From assembly GCA_024330185.1 (NCBI GenBank), contig JANDLV010000007.1:33441-97440 (forward strand): a stretch of 64,000 bases of DNA, written 5' to 3'. The DNA is from Candidatus Siliceabacter maunaloa (lineage in GTDB: Bacteria > Actinomycetota > Thermoleophilia > Solirubrobacterales > Solirubrobacteraceae). Numbering within the stretch: position 1 is the first letter of the stretch; each line of letters begins with the position of its first letter. The notes beneath the pieces are model-generated. The model did no database searches and was not told the DNA's origin. It saw nothing but the letters and a program-made list of their open reading frames with translations. Made by a program: the position numbers and the translations under genes. This document shows positions 42,687 through 50,946 of this stretch, one piece after another.

Positions 42687-44312
42687 TCAGCGCACTCTGA
42701 TGTATCGTTGTGATGAGTGGCCGGTTGCGTAGGGGAACCCGTTCTCGGTCCGGACTCGCGCTCGGAAGGCGTAGCGCGTCGGCTCGAAAGTTCGCTTGAA
42801 GCGGTAGCGCCAGCTCCAGCGACCCTTAGAGTTCGAGCGGACGGACGCGATCGTGTCCCAGCCCCCGGGCTTGCGGACCTGAACCTCGAGCACCTTGCGC
42901 TGTCTATTGCCACGAATCGTGCCGTAGAACCTCACGCCCTGACCGTTCCGCAGCCGGCTTCGGCTCGCGTGCAGGGTCACGCCAGACTTCGTCCTGACCT
43001 TGACGTCGTGTGTGAAGGCGTACGTCGAGTTCGCGGAGTTGCGGTCGTAGCCGACACGGACGAGACGGGACGGCCCCGGGTTGGTCCGGTACTCAAAGCG
43101 TCCATTGGCGTCAGTGGTGCGTGACGTCACCTTGCGCAGGCGCGAGTTCTTGCGTTCCGTTTGCAGAAGTACGTCGACCGCAGCGTTGGGGATGGGGTCG
43201 CCCGCTGGATCACGTAGAACGCCTCGTAGGGTGGCGCGACTGCCATACCGGATCAGGCGGCTCGTCACGAAGGTGCGCTTCGAGTTGACGTGGGTTAGGT
43301 GAATGCCGCTGGGCTGCCCGCCGGTCGGCCCTCCCGTCGCGTTAGCCGACCCATTGCCGAGCGTGACCTGGCCCTGACGTGCGACGGCGCTGTTTCCTGC
43401 CGCGTCAGTGACCCGCGCCCCGAGGGTGTAGGTCCCGTCAGGGACTGAGCGGGTGTCCACGGGTACCTCCTCGGTGACCTGCTCCTGACACGCGCTCCAG
43501 CTCGTATGAGGGCACTTAGCAGGGTCTGTCGAGAAGTCCCGAACGGCGACCACTTGGTCATCTAGCAGGATCTCCACCTTGGCGACTCCGGACTCGGCGT
43601 CGGAAGCGTTGTAGCCGACGTTACGAACACCCGACTGGGTGCTGCCCGAGGCGAGTGTGCCACCGGAGACCGCGAGGGAGGGCGGGATCGATTCCTCGAG
43701 CGTCACCTCGGCCCCGCGGATCTCCAGGGGAGCATGATCGTCTAAGTAGCAGTCACCAGGTGCGCCGGAGGTGCAGAACAGCAAGAGCTGGAAACGGCGG
43801 GTACCCGCCGCATACGTTGGTGTGACGATTGGGTCGTTCAGGCTGTTTCCACCCGGCGGGCCGAAGGTTTCCCCTTGCTGATAACCGTCTGAAGTCGAGA
43901 AGACGCGATAGGGAGTAAAGGCAGGGGCGCCCGATCCGCTCAGCCGCGCGACCATCCATAGACGTAGCTGTTGAATCGAGATTGCGCGCTGCGGACCCGA
44001 ATCAGGTCGTTGAAGCACGAGTGACGCGTCCTCAAATTGCTGCATGCGCCGCAGCGATGGGAAGCGGACACCGAACCCACCTCCGCCGTCGCAAGAGTTA
44101 AAGCTGGTCGAGTGGCCAGCGTTCTTCCACCCCCAAGGCCCCACCGGCGCAGGCGCCTGCCCCGGCACGTTGCACGACCTCATGACATACGTCCCGGCCG
44201 CCGCCGATTGGGGTGCCAGGGCGAAGAGCGTTGCCAGCGCGGTGAGGGCGAGCAGCAGGCGGGCTGCGGTCGTCCTCTTTCGCGTTCCGGGCGAGCACGC
44301 GTGAATGGGCAC
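42687..44312 (-). CDS. Secreted multi-domain Ig/carboxypeptidase-regulatory-like protein
   Basis: A 541-residue protein with a signal peptide (RLLLALTALATLFALAPQSA, cleavage near AAA-G). The first part has Cys-containing beta-rich sequence (YVMRSCNVPGQAPAPVGPWG). A bacterial Ig-like domain follows (SDAESGVAKVEILLDDQVV, GTYTLGARVTDAAGN), then a carboxypeptidase-regulatory-like domain (LRGVLRDPAGDPIPNAAVDV) and a final beta domain with ASRSRLRNGQGVRFYGTI and WSWRYRFKRTFEPTRYAF. A strong SD (AAGGAGG) precedes GTG 44312. Probably a cell-surface or extracellular binding protein; ligand unknown. Confidence 0.82.
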   Translation of the reverse strand: MPIHACSPGTRKRTTAARLLLALTALATLFALAPQSAAAGTYVMRSCNVPGQAPAPVGPWGWKNAGHSTSFNSCDGGGGFGVRFPSLRRMQQFEDASLVLQRPDSGPQRAISIQQLRLWMVARLSGSGAPAFTPYRVFSTSDGYQQGETFGPPGGNSLNDPIVTPTYAAGTRRFQLLLFCTSGAPGDCYLDDHAPLEIRGAEVTLEESIPPSLAVSGGTLASGSTQSGVRNVGYNASDAESGVAKVEILLDDQVVAVRDFSTDPAKCPHTSWSACQEQVTEEVPVDTRSVPDGTYTLGARVTDAAGNSAVARQGQVTLGNGSANATGGPTGGQPSGIHLTHVNSKRTFVTSRLIRYGSRATLRGVLRDPAGDPIPNAAVDVLLQTERKNSRLRKVTSRTTDANGRFEYRTNPGPSRLVRVGYDRNSANSTYAFTHDVKVRTKSGVTLHASRSRLRNGQGVRFYGTIRGNRQRKVLEVQVRKPGGWDTIASVRSNSKGRWSWRYRFKRTFEPTRYAFRARVRTENGFPYATGHSSQRYIRVR

Positions 44313-44509
44313 GTGGGGTGGCCTCCTTACGGGGATGGTGGATGGCTTCCACTGCCACTAGGTGCGAGGCGCCCACCTTTCGCCCCCCTGCCCGCGCAGA
44401 ATTATGCATCCCCCGGCGCGGCGCGCAAGGGTCTCAGCCGCGGCGGCGAGGGGCGGGCCGGCGGGCTGACGAGCCCCCGCGGACCGAACCTCCGCCATGT
44501 GCAGGCACT

Positions 44510-44806
44510 TCATTTCCTGCGTGGCTCCTCGTCGGGCCAGCGGCCGTGCTCGTCGAAGTACCGGCGGGCGCGGTCCTCGTCGTCGCGATCGCGGTCGCCC
44601 GAGATCGAGAGGCGGTAGAGGAAGTTGATCAGCCAGATGGAGAGCCCTGCGCCGAGCAGTAGGGCGAAGGCCTCGAAGCCGAGAGAGTCGCGGCGAACGA
44701 CGAGGATGACGAAGCCCGCCAACACCACGACGCAGGGCAGTACCCAGCGCACGAGGAAGAGGGGGTCCCGCCAACGCCGGCGGCGACCTGCACCCGGTTG
44801 TGCCAC
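44510..44806 (-). CDS. Small two-helix membrane protein
   Basis: A 98-residue protein. A basic N-terminus (PGAGRRRRWRDPLF) is followed by hydrophobic segments at about residues 20-37 and 44-63, then a charged C-terminus (DRDRDDEDRARRYFDEHGRW). The GTG at 44806 is supported by TAATCT ending 7 bases upstream. No family recognised beyond short actinobacterial membrane proteins. Possibly co-transcribed with nothing; the next minus-strand gene upstream ends 39 bases away. Confidence 0.65.
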   Translation of the reverse strand: MAQPGAGRRRRWRDPLFLVRWVLPCVVVLAGFVILVVRRDSLGFEAFALLLGAGLSIWLINFLYRLSISGDRDRDDEDRARRYFDEHGRWPDEEPRRK

Positions 44807-44813
44807 GCAACCG

Positions 44814-44819
44814 AGATTA
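44814..44819 (-). promoter_or_regulatory. -10-like hexamer TAATCT
   Basis: It lies 7 bases before the GTG at 44806 and predicts a leaderless transcript. It also lies just before the preceding minus-strand gene's end. Confidence 0.45.
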
Positions 44820-44845
44820 CCCGTCCCACCGTCCGCTGGACCGGG

Positions 44846-45247
44846 CTACGCCGGCGGATCGATCTGCGCGCCGGCGGCCTCGCCCGGCCCGGCCGGGGCG
44901 ACGAACACGATGTGGTCGCGGTGCACGGCCAGGAACTCGTACGTCGAGGCCGGCGTCGAACCGTCCAGCGGCGCCACGCTCGCGGCGGTCAGCGGGAGGA
45001 AGTTGCGCTCGGAGGCGTTGAGTACGTCGGACACCCGGGAGCGGTAGCCGTCGCGGGCCAGGGTCACCAGGCCGGTGATCCTGTGGCGGGCGGTCTCCAG
45101 CACGACGCGTTCGCTGCGGTGGTCCACCTCAGCATCATCGGTCGCTGTGGCGTTGCGCTGAAGGGCCATGGAATCGGGCGCCCCGTCACCCCGAGCGCCG
45201 GCCGACGTTGACGGCATGTGAACGCTGGCGTACGTTTCCGTCTCCAC
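44846..45247 (-). CDS. Uncharacterised small protein (DUF6812-like pattern)
   Basis: A frame of up to 133 residues. The conserved part begins at SERVVLETARHRITGLVTLA and continues RSRVSDVLNASERNFLPLTA and TYEFLAVHRDHIVFVAP, which resembles short proteins with a repeated beta pattern (DUF6812-like). The N-terminal 45 residues are low in conserved character, so the true start may be ATG 45169 or 45217. No signal peptide. Function unknown. Confidence 0.6.
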   Translation of the reverse strand: METETYASVHMPSTSAGARGDGAPDSMALQRNATATDDAEVDHRSERVVLETARHRITGLVTLARDGYRSRVSDVLNASERNFLPLTAASVAPLDGSTPASTYEFLAVHRDHIVFVAPAGPGEAAGAQIDPPA

Positions 45248-45308
45248 CCTGCGGGTATCTGCGGGGTCGGACCCCGTTCACCACCTGGGAAAGGGAGAAC
45301 TGACCCGT

Positions 45309-46139
45309 ATGCACCTGCGCACCCGCGCGGCGATCCTGGGCACGGCCCTCATGGCCCTGCTCGTCGTCGCCGCCCCCGCCGCCGCGGAGCCCACCTGGGC
45401 CCCTGCCGGCGAAGCCGACATCCGGCCTGGCAACATGACCTTCACCGAAGGTGGCCAGTGCACGTCGAACTTCGTCTTCTTCGACGCCGACGACAACATC
45501 TACATCGGCCAAGCCGCCCACTGCTCGGGCTCCGGCGGCTCCACCGCGACCAACGGTTGCGACACCGAGTCGCTGCCGCTGGGCACGGAGGTCGAGATCG
45601 AGGGCGCCTCGCAACCCGGCACCCTCGCCTACAACTCCTGGCTGGCCATGCAGGAGGCCGGTGAGACGAACGACGACACCTGCCAGTTCAACGACTTCGC
45701 GCTGGTGCAGATCGACCCGGCCGACGTGGACAAGGTCAACCCGACCATTCCCGTCCTGGGCGGCCCGACCGGCATCGACGAGACGACCACCCCGGGAGAG
45801 AAGGTCTCCAGCTACGGCAACTCGTCGCTGCGCGGAGGCCTCGACCTGCTCAAGCCCAAGACGGGCACCAGCCTGGGCCAGAGCGCCGGCGGCTGGACGC
45901 ACAACGTGCTGACCGTGACCCCGGGCATCCCTGGTGACTCGGGCAGTGGATTCATCGACCGCGAGGGCCGCGCCTTCGGCACGCTGAGCACGCTGCAGAT
46001 CCTGCCGCTGGCGGGCAGCAACGGTGTGAGCGACCTCAGCCTGGCGCTGGACTACCTACGCTCCAGCGGCTTCGACGCCGAACTGGCCGAAGGGACCGAG
46101 AGGTTCCGCGACTCGCTCCTTCCGCTGGCGCTGGGCTAG
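45309..46139 (+). CDS. Secreted trypsin-like serine protease (S1 fold)
   Basis: A 276-residue protein with signal peptide (AAILGTALMALLVVAAPAAA). The catalytic triad is visible: His in YIGQAAHCSG, Asp in CQFNDFALVQID and Ser in PGIPGDSGSGF. Cys near residues 50, 72, 84 and 112 could form disulfides. Exported to the cell surface or medium. It has an SD-like AAGGGAGA upstream of ATG 45309 and is followed by a strong hairpin terminator at 46167-46197, so it is probably monocistronic. Confidence 0.88.
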   Translation: MHLRTRAAILGTALMALLVVAAPAAAEPTWAPAGEADIRPGNMTFTEGGQCTSNFVFFDADDNIYIGQAAHCSGSGGSTATNGCDTESLPLGTEVEIEGASQPGTLAYNSWLAMQEAGETNDDTCQFNDFALVQIDPADVDKVNPTIPVLGGPTGIDETTTPGEKVSSYGNSSLRGGLDLLKPKTGTSLGQSAGGWTHNVLTVTPGIPGDSGSGFIDREGRAFGTLSTLQILPLAGSNGVSDLSLALDYLRSSGFDAELAEGTERFRDSLLPLALG

Positions 46140-46166
46140 CGTCGAGCGAAAGACCCACCGCAGCTC

Positions 46167-46197
46167 GAGCGGCCCGTCTCCCCCCGGCGGGCCGCTC
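46167..46197 (+). terminator. Hairpin terminator after the serine protease gene
   Basis: GAGCGGCCCG (46167-46176) pairs perfectly with CGGGCCGCTC (46188-46197) around an 11-base loop, 28 bases after the stop. A shorter outer pairing of CCCACC with GGTGGG could extend it. There is no T-run, as is common in very GC-rich genomes. Confidence 0.7.
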
Positions 46198-46226
46198 CCC
46201 GTTGGTGGGCGCCGCCTTGCAGCGGT

Positions 46227-46255
46227 GTGACCAAACGCCCGTTCGCTTGTATACG
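46227..46255 (+). promoter_or_regulatory. Candidate -35/-10 promoter for the M23 peptidase
   Basis: GTGACC (46227-46232), a 17-base spacer and TATACG (46250-46255) form a conventional promoter layout, giving a leader of about 120 bases before ATG 46383. The leader has no riboswitch fold that I recognise. Confidence 0.4.
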
Positions 46256-46382
46256 TGGAGTGCCCCGCAACCGGGGCAGTACGAGCGCGGCGCATCCGGC
46301 GCGAGGGCCACCGGCCTCCCGGATACGCGTCGCCGCCACCGCCCGGGCTCCCCGCCCGCAGGCCGACGCGAGGAGCCGTTGC

Positions 46383-47081
46383 ATGCCCGCCAAGCCGACC
46401 ACGCGCGCCGTCGCGCTGACGACCACCCTGGCCGCCCTGGCGACAGGGGCCACCATCGGACCCCTGGCCTCCGCCCAGGAGCGCCAGGCGCCGGCGGCGC
46501 CCGGGCTGGCTCCGGCGCCCGGCCCCACGCTGGTCGAGTCGCTGCCCGGCGGGACCTGGCGGACCGTGGCCGAGCGCGAGCGGGCCGAGCAGGAGCGCTT
46601 GGAGCGCGAGCGCGCCAGGGAGCGCGAGCGCGCCGCCCGGGAACGCGCCAGGGAGGCCATGCGCTTCCCGATCGACGAGGAGGGCGAGGTCGACTACGGC
46701 GAGGCGGGCGCGCGCTTCGGCGACAACCGCGCCGGCCGCGCACACCAGGGCCAGGACGTCTTCGCGCCCGCCGGCACGCCGCTGGTGGCGGCCAGTGAGG
46801 CCGAGGTCGTCGAGGCCGGCGGCGGCGAGGGCGACGGTCGCGGCAACCACGTCGCGCTCCACGACGAGCGCCGCGACCGCACCTACGTCTACTTCCACAT
46901 GAGCGGGTCCCCCCGCGTGGAGGTGGGGGAGACGGTGGTGGCCGGCCAGCGGGTGGGCAGCGTGGGCTGCACGGGAAGCTGCTCCGGCGATCACCTGCAC
47001 TTCGAGATCCGCCGCGGCGAGGGCGCCGACGGCGAGGCGCTGGACCCGCTCGAGGTCATGCGCGGCTGGCCGCGCGGCTGA
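46383..47081 (+). CDS. Secreted M23 (LytM-like) metallopeptidase
   Basis: A 232-residue protein with a signal peptide (AVALTTTLAALATGATIGPL, cleavage near ASAQ). A charged helix rich in RERERAARERARE follows, then the M23 domain: RAHQGQDVFAPAGTPLVAAS supplies the first His and Asp, and CSGDHLHFEIRRG the second HxH. M23 enzymes cut peptidoglycan cross-bridges. ATG 46383 is preceded by GAGGAG and starts directly at the signal peptide, so it is preferred over longer upstream versions. Confidence 0.87.
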   Translation: MPAKPTTRAVALTTTLAALATGATIGPLASAQERQAPAAPGLAPAPGPTLVESLPGGTWRTVAERERAEQERLERERARERERAARERAREAMRFPIDEEGEVDYGEAGARFGDNRAGRAHQGQDVFAPAGTPLVAASEAEVVEAGGGEGDGRGNHVALHDERRDRTYVYFHMSGSPRVEVGETVVAGQRVGSVGCTGSCSGDHLHFEIRRGEGADGEALDPLEVMRGWPRG

Positions 47082-47091
47082 CCCCGCGCGT

Positions 47092-48255
47092 TCAGCGCTC
47101 GAGCACGTCGAACGTGATGCCCGCCGCCTGCACCCGGGCGAGGAGCGCGTCGCCCATGGCCTGGGCGGTGGTGACCTGGCCGGCGGTGCGGGGAAGGTCG
47201 TCGTGGGCCAGGCACAGCGCAGCCTGGGAGAGCATCTTGGCCGTCTCGCCGTAGCCGGGGTCACCGCCGCTGACCTCGGTGACCACGCGCCGTCCGCCGC
47301 CCTCGCCGACGAAGCGCACCTTGAACCAGCACCTCGCGCGCTTGGCCTCCGAGGGGCCGTCCCCCGGCTGCAGCCGGCCCAGCAGGAGCCTGCGCGCCGG
47401 CGGCACCTGGGCGAGGGCGAACAGGGCGCCCACGCCCGCCACGCCTCCCGCCGCGACCGGCAGGCGCTTGACCGCGGCGAAGTGCCCGTAGCTGAAGTCG
47501 GGGCCGTAGCGCTCCAGTGCACGGGCGGAGCGCAGGATGATCTGTGGGTCGATCGTGGGCAGCGGGATCGCCCAGGCGCCCAGGGAATCCTCACGCAGGG
47601 GGCCACGCGTGACGCGGCGCACGCGCCGAGTGCCCGAGCGCTCCTCGACGCGCCTGCGGGCCCTGGTGGCCTCCAGGTTCTGCCTCGGGCGCGAGAACGC
47701 GGTCATCGCCGAGTCAAGCGTGCCTCCCGACGTGGCCCCGCTGGCGCGCACGAAGCCGCGCACGCTGAGCGGTACGCCCTCGGGAAGCTGCTGGACGGTG
47801 AACAGCACACCCAGGTCGTGGGGGATGGAGTCAAAGCCGCAGGCGTGCACCAGCCGCGCGCCGGTGCGCTGCGCCTCGGCGTGGTGGTCCACGTACATGC
47901 GATCCACGAATTCGGGCTCGCCGGTGAGATCGGTGTAGTCGGTGCCCTCGCGGGCGCACGCGGCGACCAGCGGGGCGCCGTAGCGGACGTAGGGGCCCAC
48001 GGTGGTGGTGACCACGCGGGTGGAGGCGGCCAGATCGCGCAGCGAGCCCTCGTCGGTCACGTCGGCATCCAGGAGCGGCACGTCGACGCCGAGGCTCTCG
48101 CGCAGCGCCTCCAGCTTGCCCCGGTTGCGCCCGGCCAGCGCCCAGCGGGTGCCCTCGTCGGCGTGGCGCGCGACCTGCTGCGCGGTCAGCGCACCGGTGA
48201 AGCCGGTCGCCCCCAGCAGGACGAGGTCGTGGTCGCGGCGGTTGTTGGTGGGCAT
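47092..48255 (-). CDS. Saccharopine-dehydrogenase-like NAD(P)-binding protein (trans-acting enoyl reductase type)
   Basis: A 387-residue protein: DLVLLGATGFTGALTAQQVA is the Rossmann motif, followed by WALAGRNRGKLEAL, VVTTTVGPYVRYGAPLVAAC and HACGFDSIPHDLGV. This pattern is that of the saccharopine dehydrogenase NADP-binding family that includes mycobacterial trans-acting enoyl reductase. The reaction here is unknown; lipid modification is the usual guess. ATG 48255 lies 6 bases after TAGGAT (complement of 48262-48267). Confidence 0.85.
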   Translation of the reverse strand: MPTNNRRDHDLVLLGATGFTGALTAQQVARHADEGTRWALAGRNRGKLEALRESLGVDVPLLDADVTDEGSLRDLAASTRVVTTTVGPYVRYGAPLVAACAREGTDYTDLTGEPEFVDRMYVDHHAEAQRTGARLVHACGFDSIPHDLGVLFTVQQLPEGVPLSVRGFVRASGATSGGTLDSAMTAFSRPRQNLEATRARRRVEERSGTRRVRRVTRGPLREDSLGAWAIPLPTIDPQIILRSARALERYGPDFSYGHFAAVKRLPVAAGGVAGVGALFALAQVPPARRLLLGRLQPGDGPSEAKRARCWFKVRFVGEGGGRRVVTEVSGGDPGYGETAKMLSQAALCLAHDDLPRTAGQVTTAQAMGDALLARVQAAGITFDVLER

Positions 48256-48261
48256 GGCAGG

Positions 48262-48267
48262 ATCCTA
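48262..48267 (-). promoter_or_regulatory. -10-like hexamer TAGGAT
   Basis: It lies 6 bases before the ATG at 48255 on the minus strand, fitting the leaderless pattern seen elsewhere. Confidence 0.4.
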
Positions 48268-48352
48268 TGTGCGCACCCGATGGTGGCGGTGACCCATCCG
48301 ACTCGGCCCCCACTGCGCAAGAACTTCCAACAGCGACGAAAGGGGAGGCGTC

Positions 48353-48973
48353 ATGCGGCGTCAGACGACGACGGCGGTACTGGCCAGCGCGGTCCTGGGC
48401 CTTGGTGCCACATCATGTGGCTTCGGAGGCGGGGACCCGGTGGTGGAGGTGGAGCAGATCCCGGTGGGCACGACGTACGTCGAGCTGGACAGCGGGTTCG
48501 TCGAGGCGCTCGAGAGCCTGGAGCTGACGCCCGGGCCGGTCGGCAGCGCGGCCATCGAGAACGGCTCGGCGCGCTTCCCGATCACCGGCGGCAACGTCAC
48601 CTACTACGAGCCGGGCACCGAGGATCCCTACGTCCAGGGCGAGATCAACCACGACGGCGGCGGCCTGAGCCTGGAGAGCGACGACACGACGGTGGCTCTC
48701 ATGGACTTCGTCGTGGACCCCGGCGACTCCGAGCTCACCGGCACGGTGTGGGCCAACGGCGAGATCGCCGAGGAGGAGGCCTCGCTGTTCTTCCTCGACG
48801 GCCGCACGCTCGAGCCCCTGCGCACCATCGACGACGGCGCGGTGCTCGAGGGCACGACGGTGAGGCTCACCCAGGAGGCCGCCGACCTGCTCAACTCCAC
48901 GTTCGGTACCGACGCGCTGGAGGGCGGCTTCGAGATCGGCACCGCCAAGATCGTGGTGCGCACGGAGCCGTAG
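48353..48973 (+). CDS. Putative lipoprotein
   Basis: A 206-residue protein with a lipoprotein signal (VLASAVLGLGATSC, lipidated Cys near residue 22). The mature part is acidic and beta-rich, with GNVTYYEPGTEDPYVQGEIN and VVDPGDSELTGTVWANGE, reminiscent of HtaA-like domains but not convincingly so. AAGGGGAGG precedes ATG 48353, a strong SD. No partner gene identified. Confidence 0.7.
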   Translation: MRRQTTTAVLASAVLGLGATSCGFGGGDPVVEVEQIPVGTTYVELDSGFVEALESLELTPGPVGSAAIENGSARFPITGGNVTYYEPGTEDPYVQGEINHDGGGLSLESDDTTVALMDFVVDPGDSELTGTVWANGEIAEEEASLFFLDGRTLEPLRTIDDGAVLEGTTVRLTQEAADLLNSTFGTDALEGGFEIGTAKIVVRTEP

Positions 48974-48990
48974 CGCACGGGTTGGCTGGG

Positions 48991-49142
48991 ATGCAGGTCA
49001 ACATGGATGACACCAAGACGCGCCTGGGCGAGCTCGCCATCGCCGCCGAGCGGGGCGAGGATGTCGTGATCGCTCGGGGGCGGGCCTGCCCGCGGTGCGC
49101 CTGATCGCCGTGGGGCCGGGCGCTAGGGCGGTAACCGAGTAG
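48991..49142 (+). pseudogene. Frameshifted Phd/YefM-family antitoxin
   Basis: ATG 48991 begins MQVNMDDTKTRLGELAIAAE and continues RGEDVVIARG, a clean Phd antitoxin N-terminus, then the frame ends within a few residues. In another frame the expected continuation GLPAVRLIAVGPGARAVTE runs to a TAG at 49140-49142. A single indel near 49078 explains this. No toxin gene follows. Confidence 0.7.
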
Positions 49143-49276
49143 CAGCCACGCTCCGAGCCCGTATCGGCGCGGCGATCAGGCGGCCGCGTGGCGGTCGCGG
49201 AGGTTCGGCGGCCGCGCAAGTTGAACGGTCCGCGTATGCGCGAAGATGCCGCGCACCCCGGCAACGAAAAAGAAGA

Positions 49277-49300
49277 GGCTCCGAGGGTGATCGTAGGTGA
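49277..49300 (+). repeat. Solo copy of the 24-bp repeat end
   Basis: This 24-bp sequence is identical to the inverted copy at 42633-42656 and contains the 17-bp terminal repeat of the 411-bp element. No partner copy lies nearby. Confidence 0.7.
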
Positions 49301-49725
49301 CTCGGGCCGACCGGCGAGCGCGGGTTCGTGGGGCTGAGCAGGAGTTCTTCGCTGCTTGCGGGGTGCTGGAAGGGCCGGGAGCGACCACGGACCGCGTCTG
49401 CCGGTCATTCGTCAGGTTACGGCGCGCCTGAAGTGCGTTCGGCCCGTGGCCACGAAGGGCGCCGGCGCCTTGTCGAGCTGCCGGAGGACGAGAAACCCCC
49501 GGCCGCCTCCACGGTTGTCGCGCTTGAGTTCAGATCCGACACGAGACAGGAATAGCGCCATGCTCGGGCATGATGACTACGATGCGTCGCTGAACGCCGC
49601 TGTCGCTTATGCGGCGCGCGGACCACGCTTCGCGGATGGACAACACGCCACTCCTCGATGCCGCCGGCCGCCGTCGGTCTCCGGCCACCATAGGGTGCCT
49701 CGCAGGCGCTGCGCATGACGGTCAC

Positions 49726-49800
49726 GACCTCCTCGACCGCGATCGCGGCGCCGTGCTCGTCCGTCGCGGCAAGGGCGGCAAGCGCCGCGAGATCGGCACG
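49726..49800 (+). pseudogene. Tyrosine recombinase fragment (core region)
   Basis: One frame reads DLLDRDRGAVLVRRGKGGK followed by RREIG, the strand-turn motif of XerC/XerD-type integrases that carries the catalytic Lys region. Similarity ends abruptly at about 49800, where a minus-strand frame begins. No catalytic Tyr or Arg box is attached. Confidence 0.55.
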
Positions 49801-49802
49801 AA

Positions 49803-49970
49803 GACTTCCAGCGACCGGCCGCTCGCGGTTCGGACCTCCAGCTTGCCGTCGATCGGGTTGCTCGCCCGAGCGCCCGTGCAACCGAGACGCTCCAGTCGCT
49901 CCGGGACGAGGGCCTTGCCGACGGTGAGGAGCTCGATCCGACCCAGCCGCGACCAGCGATCACGAGTCAT
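49803..49970 (-). pseudogene. Truncated ORF of unknown family
   Basis: From ATG 49970 the minus strand reads MTRDRWSRLGRIELLTVGKA and later DGKLEVRTASGRSLEVFV, then runs into the reversed integrase fragment. The pattern resembles small actinobacterial proteins with a nuclease-like strand (LxVRTxSGR.VEVFV), but I cannot name the family. Confidence 0.35.
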
Positions 49971-50081
49971 GCCATGAGCCTCGCACACGTCGGCGGCGAT
50001 ATCGGCCCATGGCGACCGCTAGATGCCGCTCCCGTGAGGGCGTGCAGCGTCGATGCTCCCGCAAGTTCGACCGTCGCTCGG

Positions 50082-50222
50082 CTGACGCTGACCGTCTATG
50101 CGCAGGTCATGCAGCGCCAGCGGATCGACGAGCGGCCGATCTGGACGCTCATGCGCTTCCCCGACGAGCCCGAGCGGCCGGGCACGGACCGTTCATTTGG
50201 CCCACTGATTGACCCAACGGGG
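50082..50222 (+). pseudogene. Tyrosine recombinase fragment (C-terminus)
   Basis: A frame reads LTLTVYAQVMQRQRIDERPI then WTLMRFPDEPERPG, which fits the end of actinobacterial integrases where the catalytic Tyr lies in TLxVYAxVM. It is 81 bases from the tRNA-Val 3' end. Confidence 0.5.
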
Positions 50223-50302
50223 AGTTCGGTGGCCAGCGCGGGCAATCGGGGCCGACCGCTCCTAGAGGCCCGAAGCCGCCCGTTTGCAGGGACTCCGTTC
50301 GA

Positions 50303-50374
50303 TGGGCGCGGCGGGTTTCGAACCTGCGACCTCTCGCGTGTGAAGCGAGCGCTCTCCCACTGAGCTACGCGCCC
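50303..50374 (-). tRNA. tRNA-Val (anticodon CAC)
   Basis: A 72-base cloverleaf on the minus strand: acceptor GGGCGCG pairs with CGCGCCC, D-arm GCTCAGTGGGAGAGC, anticodon stem CTCGC/GCGAG with loop TTCACAC (CAC, reading GTG codons), T-arm with GGTTCGAA. No CCA is encoded. A TAGCAT hexamer (complement of 50385-50390) lies 10 bases upstream and is the likely promoter. The 3' end faces the integrase fragments. Confidence 0.93.
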
Positions 50375-50460
50375 GAGGGACTGGATGCTAGCGGCGGGGG
50401 GCTGGGTGGGGACGGGGGTGAAGTCTCTGAGCGTCACTACGCATCCGGCCCCGGGGCCGG

Positions 50461-50946
50461 TCAGCCGTCGGGTGCGAGCAGCGCGGAGGCCCGCTCGGCG
50501 ACCTCGGCGTCGGCGACCACCTCGTAGCGCCCGACGCACATCGTGCCCACCGAGGAGAAGTCGTGGCGGCGCAGGTGCAGGAGGTGGCCGGCCACGCCCC
50601 AGAGCGCGCCGAGCGCGGCGCCGATCACCAGGCCGTAGAGGGCGAGGAGCAGGCCACTGACCAGCGGGTCGACCGCTCCCACCACACCCAGCAGCCAGCC
50701 GACGAGCGCGCCGATCAGCGCGCCCGTGCCCGCGCCCCGGGCCGCGGACTGCGACGCCGTGGCTGCGCCCGTGACGTCCTCGACCATGCGCAGGTCGCGG
50801 CCGACGATGGCGATGCTCTCGACCGGGAAGCCGGCGGCGGCGAGGCGATCCACGGCGGCCACCGCGTCGTCGTACGCGGAGAACGAACCGATCGGGACGC
50901 CTTGGGCGTCGCCGCTGTCGCGTGGGGTCGTCGAGCCGTCGGCCAT
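50461..50946 (-). CDS. General stress protein 17M-like protein with glycine-zipper membrane region
   Basis: A 161-residue protein. VPIGSFSAYDDAVAAVDRLA and ESIAIVGRDLRMVEDVTG form the GSP17M/YflT domain. A glycine-rich hydrophobic region follows (GAGTGALIGALVGWLLGVVG, GLVIGAALGALWGVAGHLL) and then HDFSSVGTMCVGRYEVVADA. Likely membrane-associated; function unknown beyond a stress link in the family. ATG 50946 is chosen because it starts the domain; the frame extends upstream. Its ATG overlaps a divergent ATG on the plus strand (CATG). Confidence 0.8.
   Translation of the reverse strand: MADGSTTPRDSGDAQGVPIGSFSAYDDAVAAVDRLAAAGFPVESIAIVGRDLRMVEDVTGAATASQSAARGAGTGALIGALVGWLLGVVGAVDPLVSGLLLALYGLVIGAALGALWGVAGHLLHLRRHDFSSVGTMCVGRYEVVADAEVAERASALLAPDG

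Larger units (their letters stand above)
49143..50302. other. Gene graveyard next to tRNA-Val
   Basis: About 1.1 kb with no intact gene that I can support. It holds a solo 24-bp repeat (49277-49300), two tyrosine-recombinase fragments (49726-49800 and 50082-50222) and a truncated minus-strand frame (about 49803-49970). Base composition is slightly lower in GC than the flanks. The rest shows nothing recognisable. Confidence 0.6.

Noticed and set aside
46256..46382. Possible c-di-AMP (ydaO-type) riboswitch before the M23 peptidase
   Set aside because: The family is often found before cell-wall hydrolases, but its conserved sequence blocks are not visible here and no convincing fold could be drawn by eye.
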